Positions 34,590-43,983 of a DNA stretch of 64,000 nucleotides are shown piece by piece. Source of the stretch: an uncultured Bacteroidia bacterium (lineage in GTDB: Bacteria; Bacteroidota; Bacteroidia; Bacteroidales; UBA932); the NCBI GenBank assembly GCA_902785785.1, contig CADAAA010000004.1, positions 186,001 to 250,000 on the forward strand. Reading direction: 5' to 3'. Positions within the stretch are counted from its first letter, which is position 1. Every line of letters starts with the position of its first letter. Under the pieces are notes generated by a model, which saw only the letters and a list, made by a program, of their open reading frames with translations, had not been told where the DNA came from and did not search any database. The translations under genes were made by a program, and so were the position numbers.

Positions 34590-34718
34590 AGTGTCTGTTT
34601 AAGTTTCTCCCTGCTTAACGTGTGGCAGATATGCCTGCCAGTAGCAGAGAATGGTTTCTTCAATACAATTATCGACAAACGCAATGATACTCGCAAGTAA
34701 ACAAAGGTGTTTTTGTTT

Positions 34719-34800
34719 ATCCGTGCGGGTTTTGGCCGTTTTTCCGCACGGATGGGCCTATTTTGCCTGATCGGTGCGGGAAAAGGGCAAAATCCCGCAC
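34719..34800. repeat. 82-bp double-hairpin repeat, copy 2 (upstream of the RAYT)
   Basis: This copy is identical to copy 1 and in the same orientation, 1183 bp away. Here hairpin B is extended by two further pairs (CGGTGCGGGA with TCCCGCACCG), because the next bases are CG. It lies 130 bp upstream of the RAYT start. Confidence 0.88.
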
Positions 34801-34836
34801 CGTTTGTGGAGTGGGGGTACTCTTTAGTCGAGAGGA

Positions 34837-35676
34837 CTAGCGGGAGCGGCGAAGCCAGGCGATGATGAGGAGGGCGGAGAGGAGGGAGCCGATGACGACG
34901 GCGACTATGGAGGCTTCGGCGCCGAAGGGGCCGCCGGTGATGATCTCCGGGCCGGAAATTTCGGGAATGAACAGGCTTTCCCTGGCGTTGCCTCCGGATA
35001 CTGCGAATCCGAGGATGTTGCCCTGGGTGTAGTTCCAGGCCCAGTGAATGCCTATCGGCATCCACAGAGTGCCGGAATACTTGTATGCGGCGCTGAGCAT
35101 GATGCCGGCCTCGATGGCTATCGCCAGGCCGGCCCACCATGTCGCGCCGGGATTGGCAAGGTGCGCTGCCCCGAAGACCAGTGCGGAGACGACGAATGCG
35201 GCTACTGTGTTGAACCGTTCGTCGATCATGCGGAAAAGGATACCTCGGAAAATGACTTCCTCCAGAACCGCAACCAAGAAGAAAAGGGTCAGGAAGCGCA
35301 GCTGAGCCATGAAGTCGAAATTGACTTCCTTGATCCTGTAGCATCCTGCAAGTGCTATGACTCCTGCAACAAGAGCGAAGTAGATGATCCCGGTCAGGAA
35401 TCCCTTTCCCGTCTCGGGGAGACAGCGCTCCATGGGGATGTCATTCTCTTTCCGAAGGTCTGCCAACCCGTCCCATACCCTGTTCCACAGGGAATAGAGT
35501 CCGAGCACACCTATGCCGCAGAGTAATGCGGCAGCCGAGGCCGCCCCTTGGCCGGCCCTTCCTGCCAGACCGGTAAGGCCTTGTGTCAAGGCATATATGA
35601 CGAAGAAAAACAGGAGACCGCATACAAGGCACGGAATCCAGAACAAAAGCTTCATTTTCCTTCCGGGAACTGACAT
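34837..35676 (-). CDS. CPBP family intramembrane glutamic protease
   Basis: The 279-residue protein has about seven to eight hydrophobic helices and the family motif EEVIFRG at residues 139-145. The second motif contains FGAAHLAN, and the third is HWAWN near residue 212. CPBP (Abi) proteases cleave within membranes; Bacteroidota homologues have unknown substrates. The start at 35676 follows the ThrE-like gene by 21 nt, so the two are probably co-transcribed. Between its stop and the repeat lies only a short hairpin TAGTC-GAGAG-GACTA. Confidence 0.9.
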   Translation of the reverse strand: MSVPGRKMKLLFWIPCLVCGLLFFFVIYALTQGLTGLAGRAGQGAASAAALLCGIGVLGLYSLWNRVWDGLADLRKENDIPMERCLPETGKGFLTGIIYFALVAGVIALAGCYRIKEVNFDFMAQLRFLTLFFLVAVLEEVIFRGILFRMIDERFNTVAAFVVSALVFGAAHLANPGATWWAGLAIAIEAGIMLSAAYKYSGTLWMPIGIHWAWNYTQGNILGFAVSGGNARESLFIPEISGPEIITGGPFGAEASIVAVVIGSLLSALLIIAWLRRSR

Positions 35677-35697
35677 GGTGCAGGCAAGATATAGGGA

Positions 35698-36933
35698 TCA
35701 GCGGCTGACCGAGGCAATCTTGTTCCATCGAAGTACATTGGCGGCAATGATGATGCCGAGGACGATGGCGATAGTGACCTTGACCGCGGTGAATCCCGCA
35801 TTCAGTGATGCATTCATCTGCTCTGAAACCACATAGTAGGAACTCCAGAAAACTCCTGCTCCCGGAATCAGGGGGAAATCTCCGCAGATCAGGAAGACAG
35901 TTCCGGGGCATTTCAGCCGTACGGCGAACAACCGGGACATGAATGCGACTATGGTGGAAGCGATCAGCGTACCGCCGACCACCGAAAGGGGAGTGTAACG
36001 GGATACCAGCAGATATGCCAGCCATCCGAACATCCCCACGACGCCGGCTGCGAAATAATACTTGCGCGGGACGCCGAACAGGACAGCAAATGAGGCGGTT
36101 CCAATCAGCGCGGCCATCAATTGAACAGGCAGTGCGGCAGTCACCGGATCCGTAACGGTGCCGCTGAGCTGGATCATGCTTCCGGCTATGTAACTGTGTA
36201 CCAAGAATGTGATGCACACACCAATAGCAATGGACAGGAATACCAGCAGTGCGTCAAGCATCCTGGCAACTCCGGCAAGATAGTCTTCGTTCGAGATATC
36301 CCTCAGCCCGTTGGTGAAAGCCACTCCGGGAATCAGGGGGATAAGGGTTCCGATGATCATGTTGCCCAGATTGACCCCGAAGCCCCATTTGTAAAACAGG
36401 ATGCAGAGCAAGGTACCGAACGCTCCCGAACATATGTTGCCCAAGGCTTTGGACATGTATGGTATACATGCCAGCGAAAGGAACATGAAAACTGCGGTTC
36501 CCGAAATAAACGTGGCGGCGCAGTCAAGCAGGCTGCCGCCGAAGATGGCGCAGAATGCGCCGCTTCCGAGGGCAGCGCCGAGGAACTGCTCCCATCTGGG
36601 CTTGGGAGGAGCGTTCCTGATCTCATCCAGGCGTACCCTTGCCTCTTCCAGGGTATACTTTCCCGCAGAAATCTCGCGGGATAGCTGGTTGACCTCGACG
36701 ACCTTGTCGAGGCTGGCCCCTTTGATCGGGATGAATTCGACGTTGGCGTAGGAACTGCCTGTCGTGAAAATGCCGTTGCTCAGGACGAAAAAATGCTCCT
36801 TGTCCACTCCGTATGAAGCGGCAACTATCTTCATCGTCTCCTCCACACGGGAGATTTCCGCGCCGTTTTCCAACAGCGTATGGCCGACTTCAGCCGCGAA
36901 GGCGAGGATTTCGTTTGATTGCTCTGTCGTCAT
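35698..36933 (-). CDS. Threonine/serine exporter family protein (ThrE-like)
   Basis: The 411-residue protein joins the two ThrE domains. An N-terminal ThrE (DUF1212) domain has LLENGAEISRVEETM and SNGIFTTGSSY, then membrane helices. A C-terminal ThrE_2 (DUF3815) domain contains PGTVFLICGDFPLIPGAGVF. In Corynebacterium, ThrE exports threonine and serine; in E. coli the two parts are split (YjjP/YjjB) and export succinate. The transported compound here is not known. The start codon lies only 7 nt after a -7 box. Confidence 0.87.
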   Translation of the reverse strand: MTTEQSNEILAFAAEVGHTLLENGAEISRVEETMKIVAASYGVDKEHFFVLSNGIFTTGSSYANVEFIPIKGASLDKVVEVNQLSREISAGKYTLEEARVRLDEIRNAPPKPRWEQFLGAALGSGAFCAIFGGSLLDCAATFISGTAVFMFLSLACIPYMSKALGNICSGAFGTLLCILFYKWGFGVNLGNMIIGTLIPLIPGVAFTNGLRDISNEDYLAGVARMLDALLVFLSIAIGVCITFLVHSYIAGSMIQLSGTVTDPVTAALPVQLMAALIGTASFAVLFGVPRKYYFAAGVVGMFGWLAYLLVSRYTPLSVVGGTLIASTIVAFMSRLFAVRLKCPGTVFLICGDFPLIPGAGVFWSSYYVVSEQMNASLNAGFTAVKVTIAIVLGIIIAANVLRWNKIASVSR

Positions 36934-36940
36934 GACAGTG

Positions 36941-36948
36941 CAAAAATA
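36941..36948 (-). promoter_or_regulatory. -7 box of the ThrE-CPBP operon
   Basis: The minus strand reads TATTTTTG, seven nucleotides before the ATG at 36933. The transcript should be leaderless or nearly so. Confidence 0.5.
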
Positions 36949-37003
36949 CTATTTTTTTGTTAACTTGCTGGCAATAGATCAAAACGATAACGACTGAAAC
37001 GCT

Positions 37004-37639
37004 ATGAGAAAGACTTTAATTGCCATTATGGCCCTTCTTGCCTGTGCATTGCTCTGTATTTCATGCGGAGAGCGCAAGACGATGCTTTTCAACGGAAAGA
37101 ACCTTGACGGTTGGACTTTCTTCGTCAACCCTGAAGCCGGAGTACCTGCAGCGGACGTTTTCGGTGTAAAGGACGGCGTCATCACGATCTCCGGACAGCC
37201 TTACGGTTTCATGATGACCGATGCTTCCTTCGACGATTATGAACTCCATGTGGAGTGGCGGTGGATAGGCGAGCCATCGAACAGCGGACTCTTCCAGAGG
37301 GTCGAGCCTGCCGAAAAGCTCTGGCCCCGCTGCGCGGAGGTCAACCTGAAGGCAGGGAGTGCCGGAGACATGATCTCTTTCGCGGAGATCCCTTTCGACG
37401 AGCAGAAAGAAAGCGGAAGCCGGTTCAAGACCGGCTTCGAGACTGGTGACCTGGAAGTTCAGGCGGGAGAGTGGAACAGCGCTGACATCATCTGCGAAGG
37501 GCATCTGATCCGTGTATTCATCAACGGCGTCCTTAAGAATGAGGCCCATTACGTCGGAACCGAAGGGCACATCGCCATACAGAGCGAGGGTGGTCCGCTC
37601 GAGGTCCGCAATGTCTATATCAAACCTGTAAAGGACTGA
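37004..37639 (+). CDS. DUF1080 (3-keto-disaccharide hydrolase-like) lipoprotein
   Basis: The 211-residue protein has a lipoprotein signal ending LLCISC (Cys21), then a DUF1080 beta-sandwich with FNGKNLDGWTFF, PYGFMMTDASFDDYELHVEW and GHIAIQSEGGPLEVRNVYIK. Recent work assigns part of this family to cleavage of 3-keto-glycosides; many members are uncharacterised. It should sit in the periplasm, anchored in a membrane. It converges on the next gene with 3 bp between the stops. I found no nearby keto-sugar oxidoreductase to support a pathway. Confidence 0.85.
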   Translation: MRKTLIAIMALLACALLCISCGERKTMLFNGKNLDGWTFFVNPEAGVPAADVFGVKDGVITISGQPYGFMMTDASFDDYELHVEWRWIGEPSNSGLFQRVEPAEKLWPRCAEVNLKAGSAGDMISFAEIPFDEQKESGSRFKTGFETGDLEVQAGEWNSADIICEGHLIRVFINGVLKNEAHYVGTEGHIAIQSEGGPLEVRNVYIKPVKD

Positions 37640-37642
37640 CGC

Positions 37643-38455
37643 TTACTGGGCTGCCTCAGTTTTCGGAGGTCTTGGATTGGTGGCGATTTCTTCCAACTGG
37701 ACCAGCACCTCGAGGGATGAAGCCAGCTCTTCAGGCGGGCATTCTTCCATGACTACGTCCCTGAAGGCCCTCACTTCCTGCAGGGCTGTCTCCGCCTCGC
37801 CATAGTCGCTAAGGAACTGTACCCTGTAGTACAATACTGCCAGACGGCTGGGTATGTCACCATATCCGCAGGCCATGTAACCCCTGTAAATCTCTTCACA
37901 GAACGACTCCATTACTGACCGGTCTCCGATCAGCCGGTAGATCATGCCCATGGAGCGCAGCAGGTCGGTATAGTGCGGAGGGACATAGCCGCCTTCGCCG
38001 CCCATGGCGATGACGGTCTTGACCATCGCCAGGTTGAAATTCAGCAAGTCGTCCATCTCCCGGTAGAAATCCTCCGAGGCCTTCATGTTGAAGATGACGT
38101 CCGACCAAGCGCTCGTGAAGAACACATACTGGGCGGTGGTATTGCGCAGGTAAATGACTATGTTGCTGAAATTGTTGTCCTCCTGGGCGAAGTCATATGC
38201 ACCGGCATAGTCGCCTGCGCTGAAGCGTTCTGCGAAGCCGATCCACGACCGCAGCAGCGAGTCCGGTGTGACGGTCACATCCTCAGGATACTCCGGCCCG
38301 CCGGTATTGTATCGCAGGCTGTCGATGAACTGTATCTCAGGAGAATACAGGGAAGGGTCGAACTTGAGGCCCCGCGAGCATCCTGCAAAGGCCATCAGGG
38401 CAACAATTACCGTCAGGAAGACTGCCGGCAGGGTATCATTAAGAAAGCGTTTCAT
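37643..38455 (-). CDS. Hypothetical lipoprotein
   Basis: I do not recognise the family of this 270-residue protein. It has a lipoprotein-type N-terminus with the lipobox ending MAFAGC (Cys26). The rest is acidic and mostly helical, rich in aromatic residues (YAGAYDFAQEDNNFSNIVIYL, YRGYMACGYGDIPSR, YYRVQFLSDYGEAETALQEV), and resembles a tetratricopeptide-like helical array in character. It lies 8 nt after the MBL-fold gene and is probably co-transcribed with it. The membrane localisation is an inference from the signal. Confidence 0.7.
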   Translation of the reverse strand: MKRFLNDTLPAVFLTVIVALMAFAGCSRGLKFDPSLYSPEIQFIDSLRYNTGGPEYPEDVTVTPDSLLRSWIGFAERFSAGDYAGAYDFAQEDNNFSNIVIYLRNTTAQYVFFTSAWSDVIFNMKASEDFYREMDDLLNFNLAMVKTVIAMGGEGGYVPPHYTDLLRSMGMIYRLIGDRSVMESFCEEIYRGYMACGYGDIPSRLAVLYYRVQFLSDYGEAETALQEVRAFRDVVMEECPPEELASSLEVLVQLEEIATNPRPPKTEAAQ

Positions 38456-38463
38456 CCTTGGAT

Positions 38464-39201
38464 CTATCGGAGGGATTCGTGCAGCCTGACTTCTATGCCA
38501 GAGCCCTCGAGCCCGTCCTTGATGGCTTGCATGTCAGTGTTGCCGAGGTGGTAGGGGACAAGGACTTTGGGCTTGATGACCTGGGCGGCATGGATGCACT
38601 GCTCGACAGTCATCGTATAAGGCTGGTTGGCTGAAAGGAATGCAACGTCTATGTCCTTGATGTTGGCATACTCTTCAATGTCTTCGGAGTCGCCGGAGAC
38701 GAAGACACGCAGCCCTCCGATAGTCAGAAGATAGCCGTTGCCGTTGCCCTTGGGGTGGAACTGGGTCCTGCCCTCCGTAGTGTTGTATGCGGGGGTGGCG
38801 TCGATCTTGATGCCCTTGTCGGCCTTGGTGCTCTCACCGTTGTCCATGGTCTCTCCGTAGCCGAGGAGGCCGTGTACCGTACCGTTGGTGATCACACGGG
38901 TGCCCTCCTTGGAAAGCTGCTCGATGGTCTCCTTGTTGTAGTGGTCGCCATGCTCATGGGTGATGAGTATGAGGTCGGCCTTGGGGAAGGAGTCATAGTC
39001 CAGTTCCTTTCCACCGTAGTTCTTGACCGGGTCGATCTGGATGAGATAATCCTTGTACGAGACGGCTATCGAGCCGTGGTTGATGCAGGTGATGTCCACC
39101 TTGCCGCCTTTGGCCTTGAAGGTCTCGACGTCAGGGTTTTCAACTTTCGGGGCGCATGCTATTGTCATGACGAGTGCGGTAAGAAGTGCCAAGTGTTTCA
39201 T
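38464..39201 (-). CDS. MBL-fold metal-dependent hydrolase, lipoprotein
   Basis: The 245-residue protein has a lipobox ending in MTIAC (Cys16) and the metallo-beta-lactamase motif THEHGDH (residues 81-87) with GDSEDIEEY and YHLGNTDM further on. It resembles the UPF0173/UlaG-like subset (NHGSIAVSYKDYLIQIDP), a compact MBL fold. It is probably exported and lipid-anchored, which is unusual for this subset but common in Bacteroidota. It is the first gene of a two-gene operon with the hypothetical lipoprotein. Confidence 0.88.
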   Translation of the reverse strand: MKHLALLTALVMTIACAPKVENPDVETFKAKGGKVDITCINHGSIAVSYKDYLIQIDPVKNYGGKELDYDSFPKADLILITHEHGDHYNKETIEQLSKEGTRVITNGTVHGLLGYGETMDNGESTKADKGIKIDATPAYNTTEGRTQFHPKGNGNGYLLTIGGLRVFVSGDSEDIEEYANIKDIDVAFLSANQPYTMTVEQCIHAAQVIKPKVLVPYHLGNTDMQAIKDGLEGSGIEVRLHESLR

Positions 39202-39223
39202 TGTAGTCGGTTTATATTATATA

Positions 39224-39231
39224 CAAAGTTA
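39224..39231 (-). promoter_or_regulatory. -7 box of the MBL lipoprotein gene
   Basis: The minus strand reads TAACTTTG, giving a leader of about 20 nt before the ATG at 39201. Confidence 0.45.
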
Positions 39232-39253
39232 AGACTTTTCTTTGAAAATGCAT

Positions 39254-39261
39254 TATCTTTG
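39254..39261 (+). promoter_or_regulatory. -7 box of the EamA transporter gene
   Basis: TATCTTTG lies 23 nt before the ATG at 39285. The -33 position carries no clear TTTG. Confidence 0.45.
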
Positions 39262-39284
39262 CCCACCGTATATGGAATGAACGA

Positions 39285-40226
39285 ATGAAAGTCAAGTCCC
39301 TGTTGGCATATCATCTCCTCGCCCTCCTCGTAGTGGCTGTTTGGGGCGTCACCTTCGTCTGCACGAAGATCCTGATCGCGGCCGGCCTTAAGCCGGCAGA
39401 GATATTCGCCATCCGCTTTACCCTTGCCTATGCCGGTATCTGGGCGTTCTGCCTTTATCGCGGAAGGAAAGGAGGGGATCACCAGGCTTCCAAGCTGTTC
39501 AGTTCCACAGCTTTCCATGAGGCCATATTTGTTTTCCTCGGTATAACCGGCGGATCTTTCTATTTCCTTACGGAGAACACGGCCCTGGTATATACCCAAG
39601 CCTGCAACGTGGCGTTCCTCGTGTGCAGCGCGCCCCTGTTCACGGCACTTCTGACTCTGGCCGTCAAGCGTTTCTGCCATGGCAAACTGGTGGACGGACT
39701 GGAGGACATCCATGTAGGATGGCCGCTGGTCACCGGTACGCTTTTGGCGCTTGGGGGCATGGCGATGGTTGTCTTCGAGCGGCAAACCCTGCAGCTCTCT
39801 CCCAAAGGAGACTTTTTCGCTATAGGCGCTGCCGTATGCTGGGCCCTGTACAGCATCTTCATGGCCCAGATGACATCTGAGTACGGCGCGCTTTTCGCCA
39901 CTCGCAAGGTTTTCTTCTACGGCCTTCTGACCATTATCCCGTTCCTGTTCGGAGGGGACGGAGCAGCGGTCGCTTCAGCCCTTGTGCAGCCCCGTGTTAT
40001 ACTCAATCTCCTGTTCCTCGGACTCATCGCCTCACTGGCGTGTTTCATCGTTTGGAACAAGGTGATGTCCAAGCTGGGCAGTTTCACTACTACCAACTAC
40101 GTATATCTCAATCCTTTCTTCACGCTCGTATCCTCGATGATAATCCTCGGTGAGAGGATGACCGTCATGTCCGCCGTGGGGTCGCTCGCCATCATCCTGG
40201 GCGTCATCCTTGCGGGAAAGAAATGA
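39285..40226 (+). CDS. DMT superfamily EamA-type transporter
   Basis: The 313-residue membrane protein has ten predicted helices in two EamA repeats. The first opens with WGVTFVCTKILIAAGLKPAE, and the second contains AAVCWALYSIFMAQM. The conserved PxF region appears as NPFFTLVSSMIILGERMTV. Relatives export amino acids, nucleosides or drugs; no specific substrate can be assigned. It converges with pckA across a terminator. Confidence 0.88.
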   Translation: MKVKSLLAYHLLALLVVAVWGVTFVCTKILIAAGLKPAEIFAIRFTLAYAGIWAFCLYRGRKGGDHQASKLFSSTAFHEAIFVFLGITGGSFYFLTENTALVYTQACNVAFLVCSAPLFTALLTLAVKRFCHGKLVDGLEDIHVGWPLVTGTLLALGGMAMVVFERQTLQLSPKGDFFAIGAAVCWALYSIFMAQMTSEYGALFATRKVFFYGLLTIIPFLFGGDGAAVASALVQPRVILNLLFLGLIASLACFIVWNKVMSKLGSFTTTNYVYLNPFFTLVSSMIILGERMTVMSAVGSLAIILGVILAGKK

Positions 40227-40239
40227 TCCTTGCCGGATA

Positions 40240-40281
40240 ACAAAAAAATCAGCGGGTCCCGAAGGATCCGCTGATTTCTTA
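40240..40281 (+). terminator. Bidirectional terminator between the EamA gene and pckA
   Basis: A long stem (AATCAGCGG with CCGCTGATT, plus inner GTCC with GGAT) is flanked by A7 on the left and T on the right between the two convergent stops. Confidence 0.85.
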
Positions 40282-40294
40282 TCGTACTGAAATA

Positions 40295-41911
40295 TTAGAG
40301 CTGGGGACCGGCGGCTACGAGGGCCTTGCCGGCTTCGTTGGACTCGTACTTCTTGAAGTTCTTGATGAAGCGGCCGGCCAGATCCTTTGCCTTCTCCTCC
40401 CACTCGCAGGCGCACTTGTAGGTGTCGCGAGGATCGAGGATACCGGTGTCGACGCCCTTGAGGACTGTCGGGACGGTGAAGTTGAAGTAAGGGATCTGCT
40501 TGGTCGGGGCCTCGTCGATCGAGTGGTCGAGGATGGCATCGATGATACCGCGGGTGTCGCGGATCGAGATGCGCTTGCCGGTGCCGTTCCAACCGGTGTT
40601 CACGAGGTAAGCCTTGGCGCCGCTCTTCTCCATGCGCTTGACAAGCTCCTCGGCATACTTGGTCGGGTGGAGCTCAAGGAAGGCCTGGCCGAAGCAGGCG
40701 GAGAAGGTCGGGGTGGGCTCGGTGATGCCGCGCTCAGTACCTGCGAGCTTGGCGGTGAAGCCGGAGAGGAAGTAGTACTTGGTCTGCTCGCTGTCGAGGA
40801 TGGAGACCGGAGGGAGGACACCGAAAGCGTCGGCGGACAGGAAGATCACCTGCTTGGCGGCAGGGCCGTGGCTGTCGGGACGTACGATGTTATTGATGTG
40901 ATAGATAGGATAAGAGACGCGGGTATTCTCGGTAACGCTCTTGTCGTTGAAGTCGATCTTGCCGTTCTCGTCTACGGTGACGTTCTCGAGGAGAGCGTCG
41001 CGGCGGATGGCGTTGTAGATATCGGGCTCGGACTCCTTGTCGAGCTTGATGACCTTGGCGTAGCAGCCGCCCTCGAAATTGAAGACGCCCTCGTCGTCCC
41101 AGCCGTGCTCGTCATCACCGATGAGGAGACGCTTGGGATCGGTGGAAAGGGTGGTCTTGCCGGTGCCGGACAGACCGAAGAAGATAGCGGTGTTCTCACC
41201 GTTCATGTCGGTATTGGCCGAGCAGTGCATGGCGGCGATACCCTTGAGAGGGAGGTAGTAGTTCATCATGGAGAAGAGGCCCTTCTTCATCTCGCCACCG
41301 TACCAGGTGTTGAGGATGACCTGCTCCTTGCTGGTGACGTTGAAAGCGACGCAGGTGTCGGTACGGAGGCCGAGCTCCTTGTAGTTGTCGACCTTGGCCT
41401 TGGAAGCGCAGTAGACCACGAAGTCAGGCTCCTGGTCGAACTCATCCTGGCTCTTCGGGCGGATGAACATATTGGTGACGAAGTGTGCCTGCCAGGCGAC
41501 CTCCATGATGAAACGGACCTTCATACGGGTGTCCTTGTGGGTGCCGCAGAAGCCGTCTACTACGAAGAGGCGCTTGCCGCTGAGCTGCTTGAGGGCGAGC
41601 TTCTTGACCTCGGCCCAGACATCCTCGGACATCTTGTGGTTGTCGTTGGGATAGCCTTCGGTTGTCCACCAGACCTCTCCGGGAGCTCCTTCCTTGGAGG
41701 TCTCGTCATAGACGATGTACTTGTCTTTAGGGGAGCGGCCGGTGAAAACGCCGGTCATGACGTTGACGGCGCCAAGCTCGGTCACCTGACCCTTGTCAAA
41801 GCCCTCGAGTCCGGGCTTGGTCTCCTCATTGTAGAGGACTTCATAGGTCGGGTTGTAGAGAACTTCGGTAACACCGGTGATACCGTACTTTGATAAATCC
41901 ATCTTAGGCAT
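40295..41911 (-). CDS. pckA: Phosphoenolpyruvate carboxykinase (ATP)
   Basis: The 538-residue protein is a full-length ATP-type PEPCK. It has the P-loop GLSGTGKTT at residues 246-254, [20 protein letters not shown] with metal and oxaloacetate residues, the active-site TGRSPKDKY region and [17 protein letters not shown]. It converts oxaloacetate and ATP to PEP, or works in the reverse direction for CO2 fixation in fermentative succinate producers such as Bacteroidota. A good promoter lies upstream. Confidence 0.98.
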   Translation of the reverse strand: MPKMDLSKYGITGVTEVLYNPTYEVLYNEETKPGLEGFDKGQVTELGAVNVMTGVFTGRSPKDKYIVYDETSKEGAPGEVWWTTEGYPNDNHKMSEDVWAEVKKLALKQLSGKRLFVVDGFCGTHKDTRMKVRFIMEVAWQAHFVTNMFIRPKSQDEFDQEPDFVVYCASKAKVDNYKELGLRTDTCVAFNVTSKEQVILNTWYGGEMKKGLFSMMNYYLPLKGIAAMHCSANTDMNGENTAIFFGLSGTGKTTLSTDPKRLLIGDDEHGWDDEGVFNFEGGCYAKVIKLDKESEPDIYNAIRRDALLENVTVDENGKIDFNDKSVTENTRVSYPIYHINNIVRPDSHGPAAKQVIFLSADAFGVLPPVSILDSEQTKYYFLSGFTAKLAGTERGITEPTPTFSACFGQAFLELHPTKYAEELVKRMEKSGAKAYLVNTGWNGTGKRISIRDTRGIIDAILDHSIDEAPTKQIPYFNFTVPTVLKGVDTGILDPRDTYKCACEWEEKAKDLAGRFIKNFKKYESNEAGKALVAAGPQL

Positions 41912-41954
41912 AATGCAATAATTATTTTAAGTTTGACTAATTTTCTAAATCATG

Positions 41955-41985
41955 CAAATTTACTCTTTTTTTATAAGAAGTCAAA
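41955..41985 (-). promoter_or_regulatory. Promoter of pckA
   Basis: On the minus strand TTTG (41985-41982) and TAAATTTG (41962-41955) are 19 nt apart. The leader to the ATG at 41911 is about 40 nt and is AT-rich. Confidence 0.75.
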
Positions 41986-41996
41986 CAAGAAATCAT

Positions 41997-42004
41997 TACT
42001 TTTG
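41997..42004 (+). promoter_or_regulatory. -7 box of recQ
   Basis: TACTTTTG lies 45 nt before the ATG at 42050. It partly shares the intergenic region with the pckA promoter. The -33 box is not clear. Confidence 0.4.
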
Positions 42005-42049
42005 TGTCAACGCGGAAACATTTCCGCACTTTTATCGTTTTACCGTTGG

Positions 42050-43975
42050 ATGACAGCCGGGGAAGTACTCAAGGAATATTGGGGATATGACAGTTTCCGC
42101 CCGATGCAGAGTGAGATCATAGACGCCGCCCTGCAAGGGAAGGACGTGCTCGCGATACTTCCGACCGGCGGCGGCAAGTCAGTGTGTTTCCAAGTCCCGG
42201 CGTTGATGAAGGATGGGCTTGCCCTGGTCGTCACCCCTCTCATCGCCCTGATGAAGGACCAGGTCCAGGGGCTGAACGATCGCGGTATCAAAGCCATCTT
42301 CATCCATTCCGGGATGTCACGGCGCGAAGTGGACCTTGCACTTAACAATGCCGCTTACAGCGGCTGCAAATTCCTGTATGTATCCCCCGAGCGTCTGAAC
42401 ACTGCTTTGTTCCGCTCATATCTAGATGTACTGGACATCAGTTTCATCGTAGTTGACGAGGCGCATTGTATTTCCCAATGGGGCTATGATTTCCGCCCGG
42501 ATTACCTTCAGATCGGACGTTTGCGGGAGAGGGTAGATGCTCCGGTGATCGCGCTGACTGCGACTGCTACGCCGCGCGTGGCGGAGGACATACAGTGCCG
42601 CTTGGCACGGCCCGAGGCCGTCCGCGCGGCACAGGTTTCGGGGAAGCCCGTCGCACACGGCTTCACGCTCCTCAAGAGTGGCTTCGAGCGCCCCAATCTG
42701 AGTTATATAGTCCGCAATACAGACGATAAGTTAGGTCAGCTTTCGAGCGTCTGCGCCGGCGTCCTCGGCTCCGGAATAGTGTATATGCGGAACCGTCGCA
42801 AATGCGAAGAGACCGCGGCTTTCCTCAAGGCTGCCGGGCACAGCGCCGAATACTACCACGCAGGACTTGATTCCCGTACCCGTTCCGAAAGGCAGGCCGC
42901 CTGGAAGAAGGGAGATATCCGCATCATGGTCTGCACGAATGCCTTCGGCATGGGTATTGACAAACCCGACGTCAGGTTTGTCGTACACATGGGAGTCCCG
43001 GAGAGTCCGGAGGCGTATTTCCAGGAGGCCGGCCGCGCCGGCCGTGACGGTCTCCGCTCCTATGCCGTCCTTCTTTGGAACTCAGCCGACATCCGGCACC
43101 TGCACCAATTGGAGGGCGTCTCGTTCCCTTCCCTGGAGTTCATCGAGGATGTGTACCAGAAGCTGCATCTGTTCTTCGGGATACCGTATGACACCGGCAT
43201 CGGCCGGCAATTGAAGTTCGACCTCGAGGCCTTCTCGAAAGAATACGGATTCAACAGGGCCTCAGTGCATTATGCCGTCAAGTACTTGGAACGCGAGGAC
43301 CATCTGACATTCAGCGAGGACGTGGATATAGATACGCGCGTCATGATCGTCGTGGACAGGAATGCATTGTACGATATAGACCTGCCCGACCCGCACATGG
43401 CTGACCTGCTCGACGCCTTGATGCGCGGGTATCCCGGTATATTCTCTTTCCCCGTACAGGTGGACGAGGATGCCCTTTCACGTAATTGCGGAGTGTCCGT
43501 CTCCCAGTTGAGGATATTGCTCTACAATATGTCCCTTGAGCATGTCATCAAGTACATTCCAGCCGACCATTCGAGTGTCGTTTTCCTGCATCACGACCGC
43601 CTGCGCCCAGGCAATGTTGCCCTTTCTCCCGCCAAATACTCGCAGCTTAAGGATGCTTACCACGACCGTGTCGAGGCCATGCTGGAGTATGTCTCCGAGA
43701 CGGACGAATGCCGCGCGCACTTCCTGCTCCGGTATTTCGGGCAGGAGGAGAGCGCGCCCTGCGGCACCTGCGACCTTTGTCGCTCCGGTGCCGCCCGCCC
43801 CGCCTCTACTGAGGAATGGCTGTGTTCGCAGGTGAAATCCAGGGGAGGGAAGTATTCCCTGATGGACATCCGTCAGGCATACGAGTCCGCCCAACTCGGG
43901 CTCTCTCCCGACTGGACGTCCATACTCCGCGACCTCATAGAATCCGGCATCCTTCCTCCTCCTTCCTCCGTCTGA
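42050..43975 (+). CDS. recQ: RecQ family ATP-dependent DNA helicase
   Basis: The protein (641 residues from the ATG at 42050) has all RecQ helicase motifs: FRPMQSEII (motif 0), TGGGKS (Walker A), DEAHCISQWGYDFRPDY, TATATPRV and GRAGRDG. The RecQ zinc-binding CRAHFLLRYFG with CGTCDLC follows. The HRDC domain is absent, as in many Bacteroidota secondary RecQ proteins. A stretch of about 15 extra residues (RPEAVRAAQVSGKPVAHG) follows motif III. In-frame codons upstream of 42050 lie in the promoter and are excluded. Confidence 0.93.
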   Translation: MTAGEVLKEYWGYDSFRPMQSEIIDAALQGKDVLAILPTGGGKSVCFQVPALMKDGLALVVTPLIALMKDQVQGLNDRGIKAIFIHSGMSRREVDLALNNAAYSGCKFLYVSPERLNTALFRSYLDVLDISFIVVDEAHCISQWGYDFRPDYLQIGRLRERVDAPVIALTATATPRVAEDIQCRLARPEAVRAAQVSGKPVAHGFTLLKSGFERPNLSYIVRNTDDKLGQLSSVCAGVLGSGIVYMRNRRKCEETAAFLKAAGHSAEYYHAGLDSRTRSERQAAWKKGDIRIMVCTNAFGMGIDKPDVRFVVHMGVPESPEAYFQEAGRAGRDGLRSYAVLLWNSADIRHLHQLEGVSFPSLEFIEDVYQKLHLFFGIPYDTGIGRQLKFDLEAFSKEYGFNRASVHYAVKYLEREDHLTFSEDVDIDTRVMIVVDRNALYDIDLPDPHMADLLDALMRGYPGIFSFPVQVDEDALSRNCGVSVSQLRILLYNMSLEHVIKYIPADHSSVVFLHHDRLRPGNVALSPAKYSQLKDAYHDRVEAMLEYVSETDECRAHFLLRYFGQEESAPCGTCDLCRSGAARPASTEEWLCSQVKSRGGKYSLMDIRQAYESAQLGLSPDWTSILRDLIESGILPPPSSV

Positions 43976-43983
43976 TCCGTCCG

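Noticed and set aside
40523-41893. Plus-strand frame opposite pckA
   Set aside because: It has the same antisense shadow character; pckA is complete and unmistakable.
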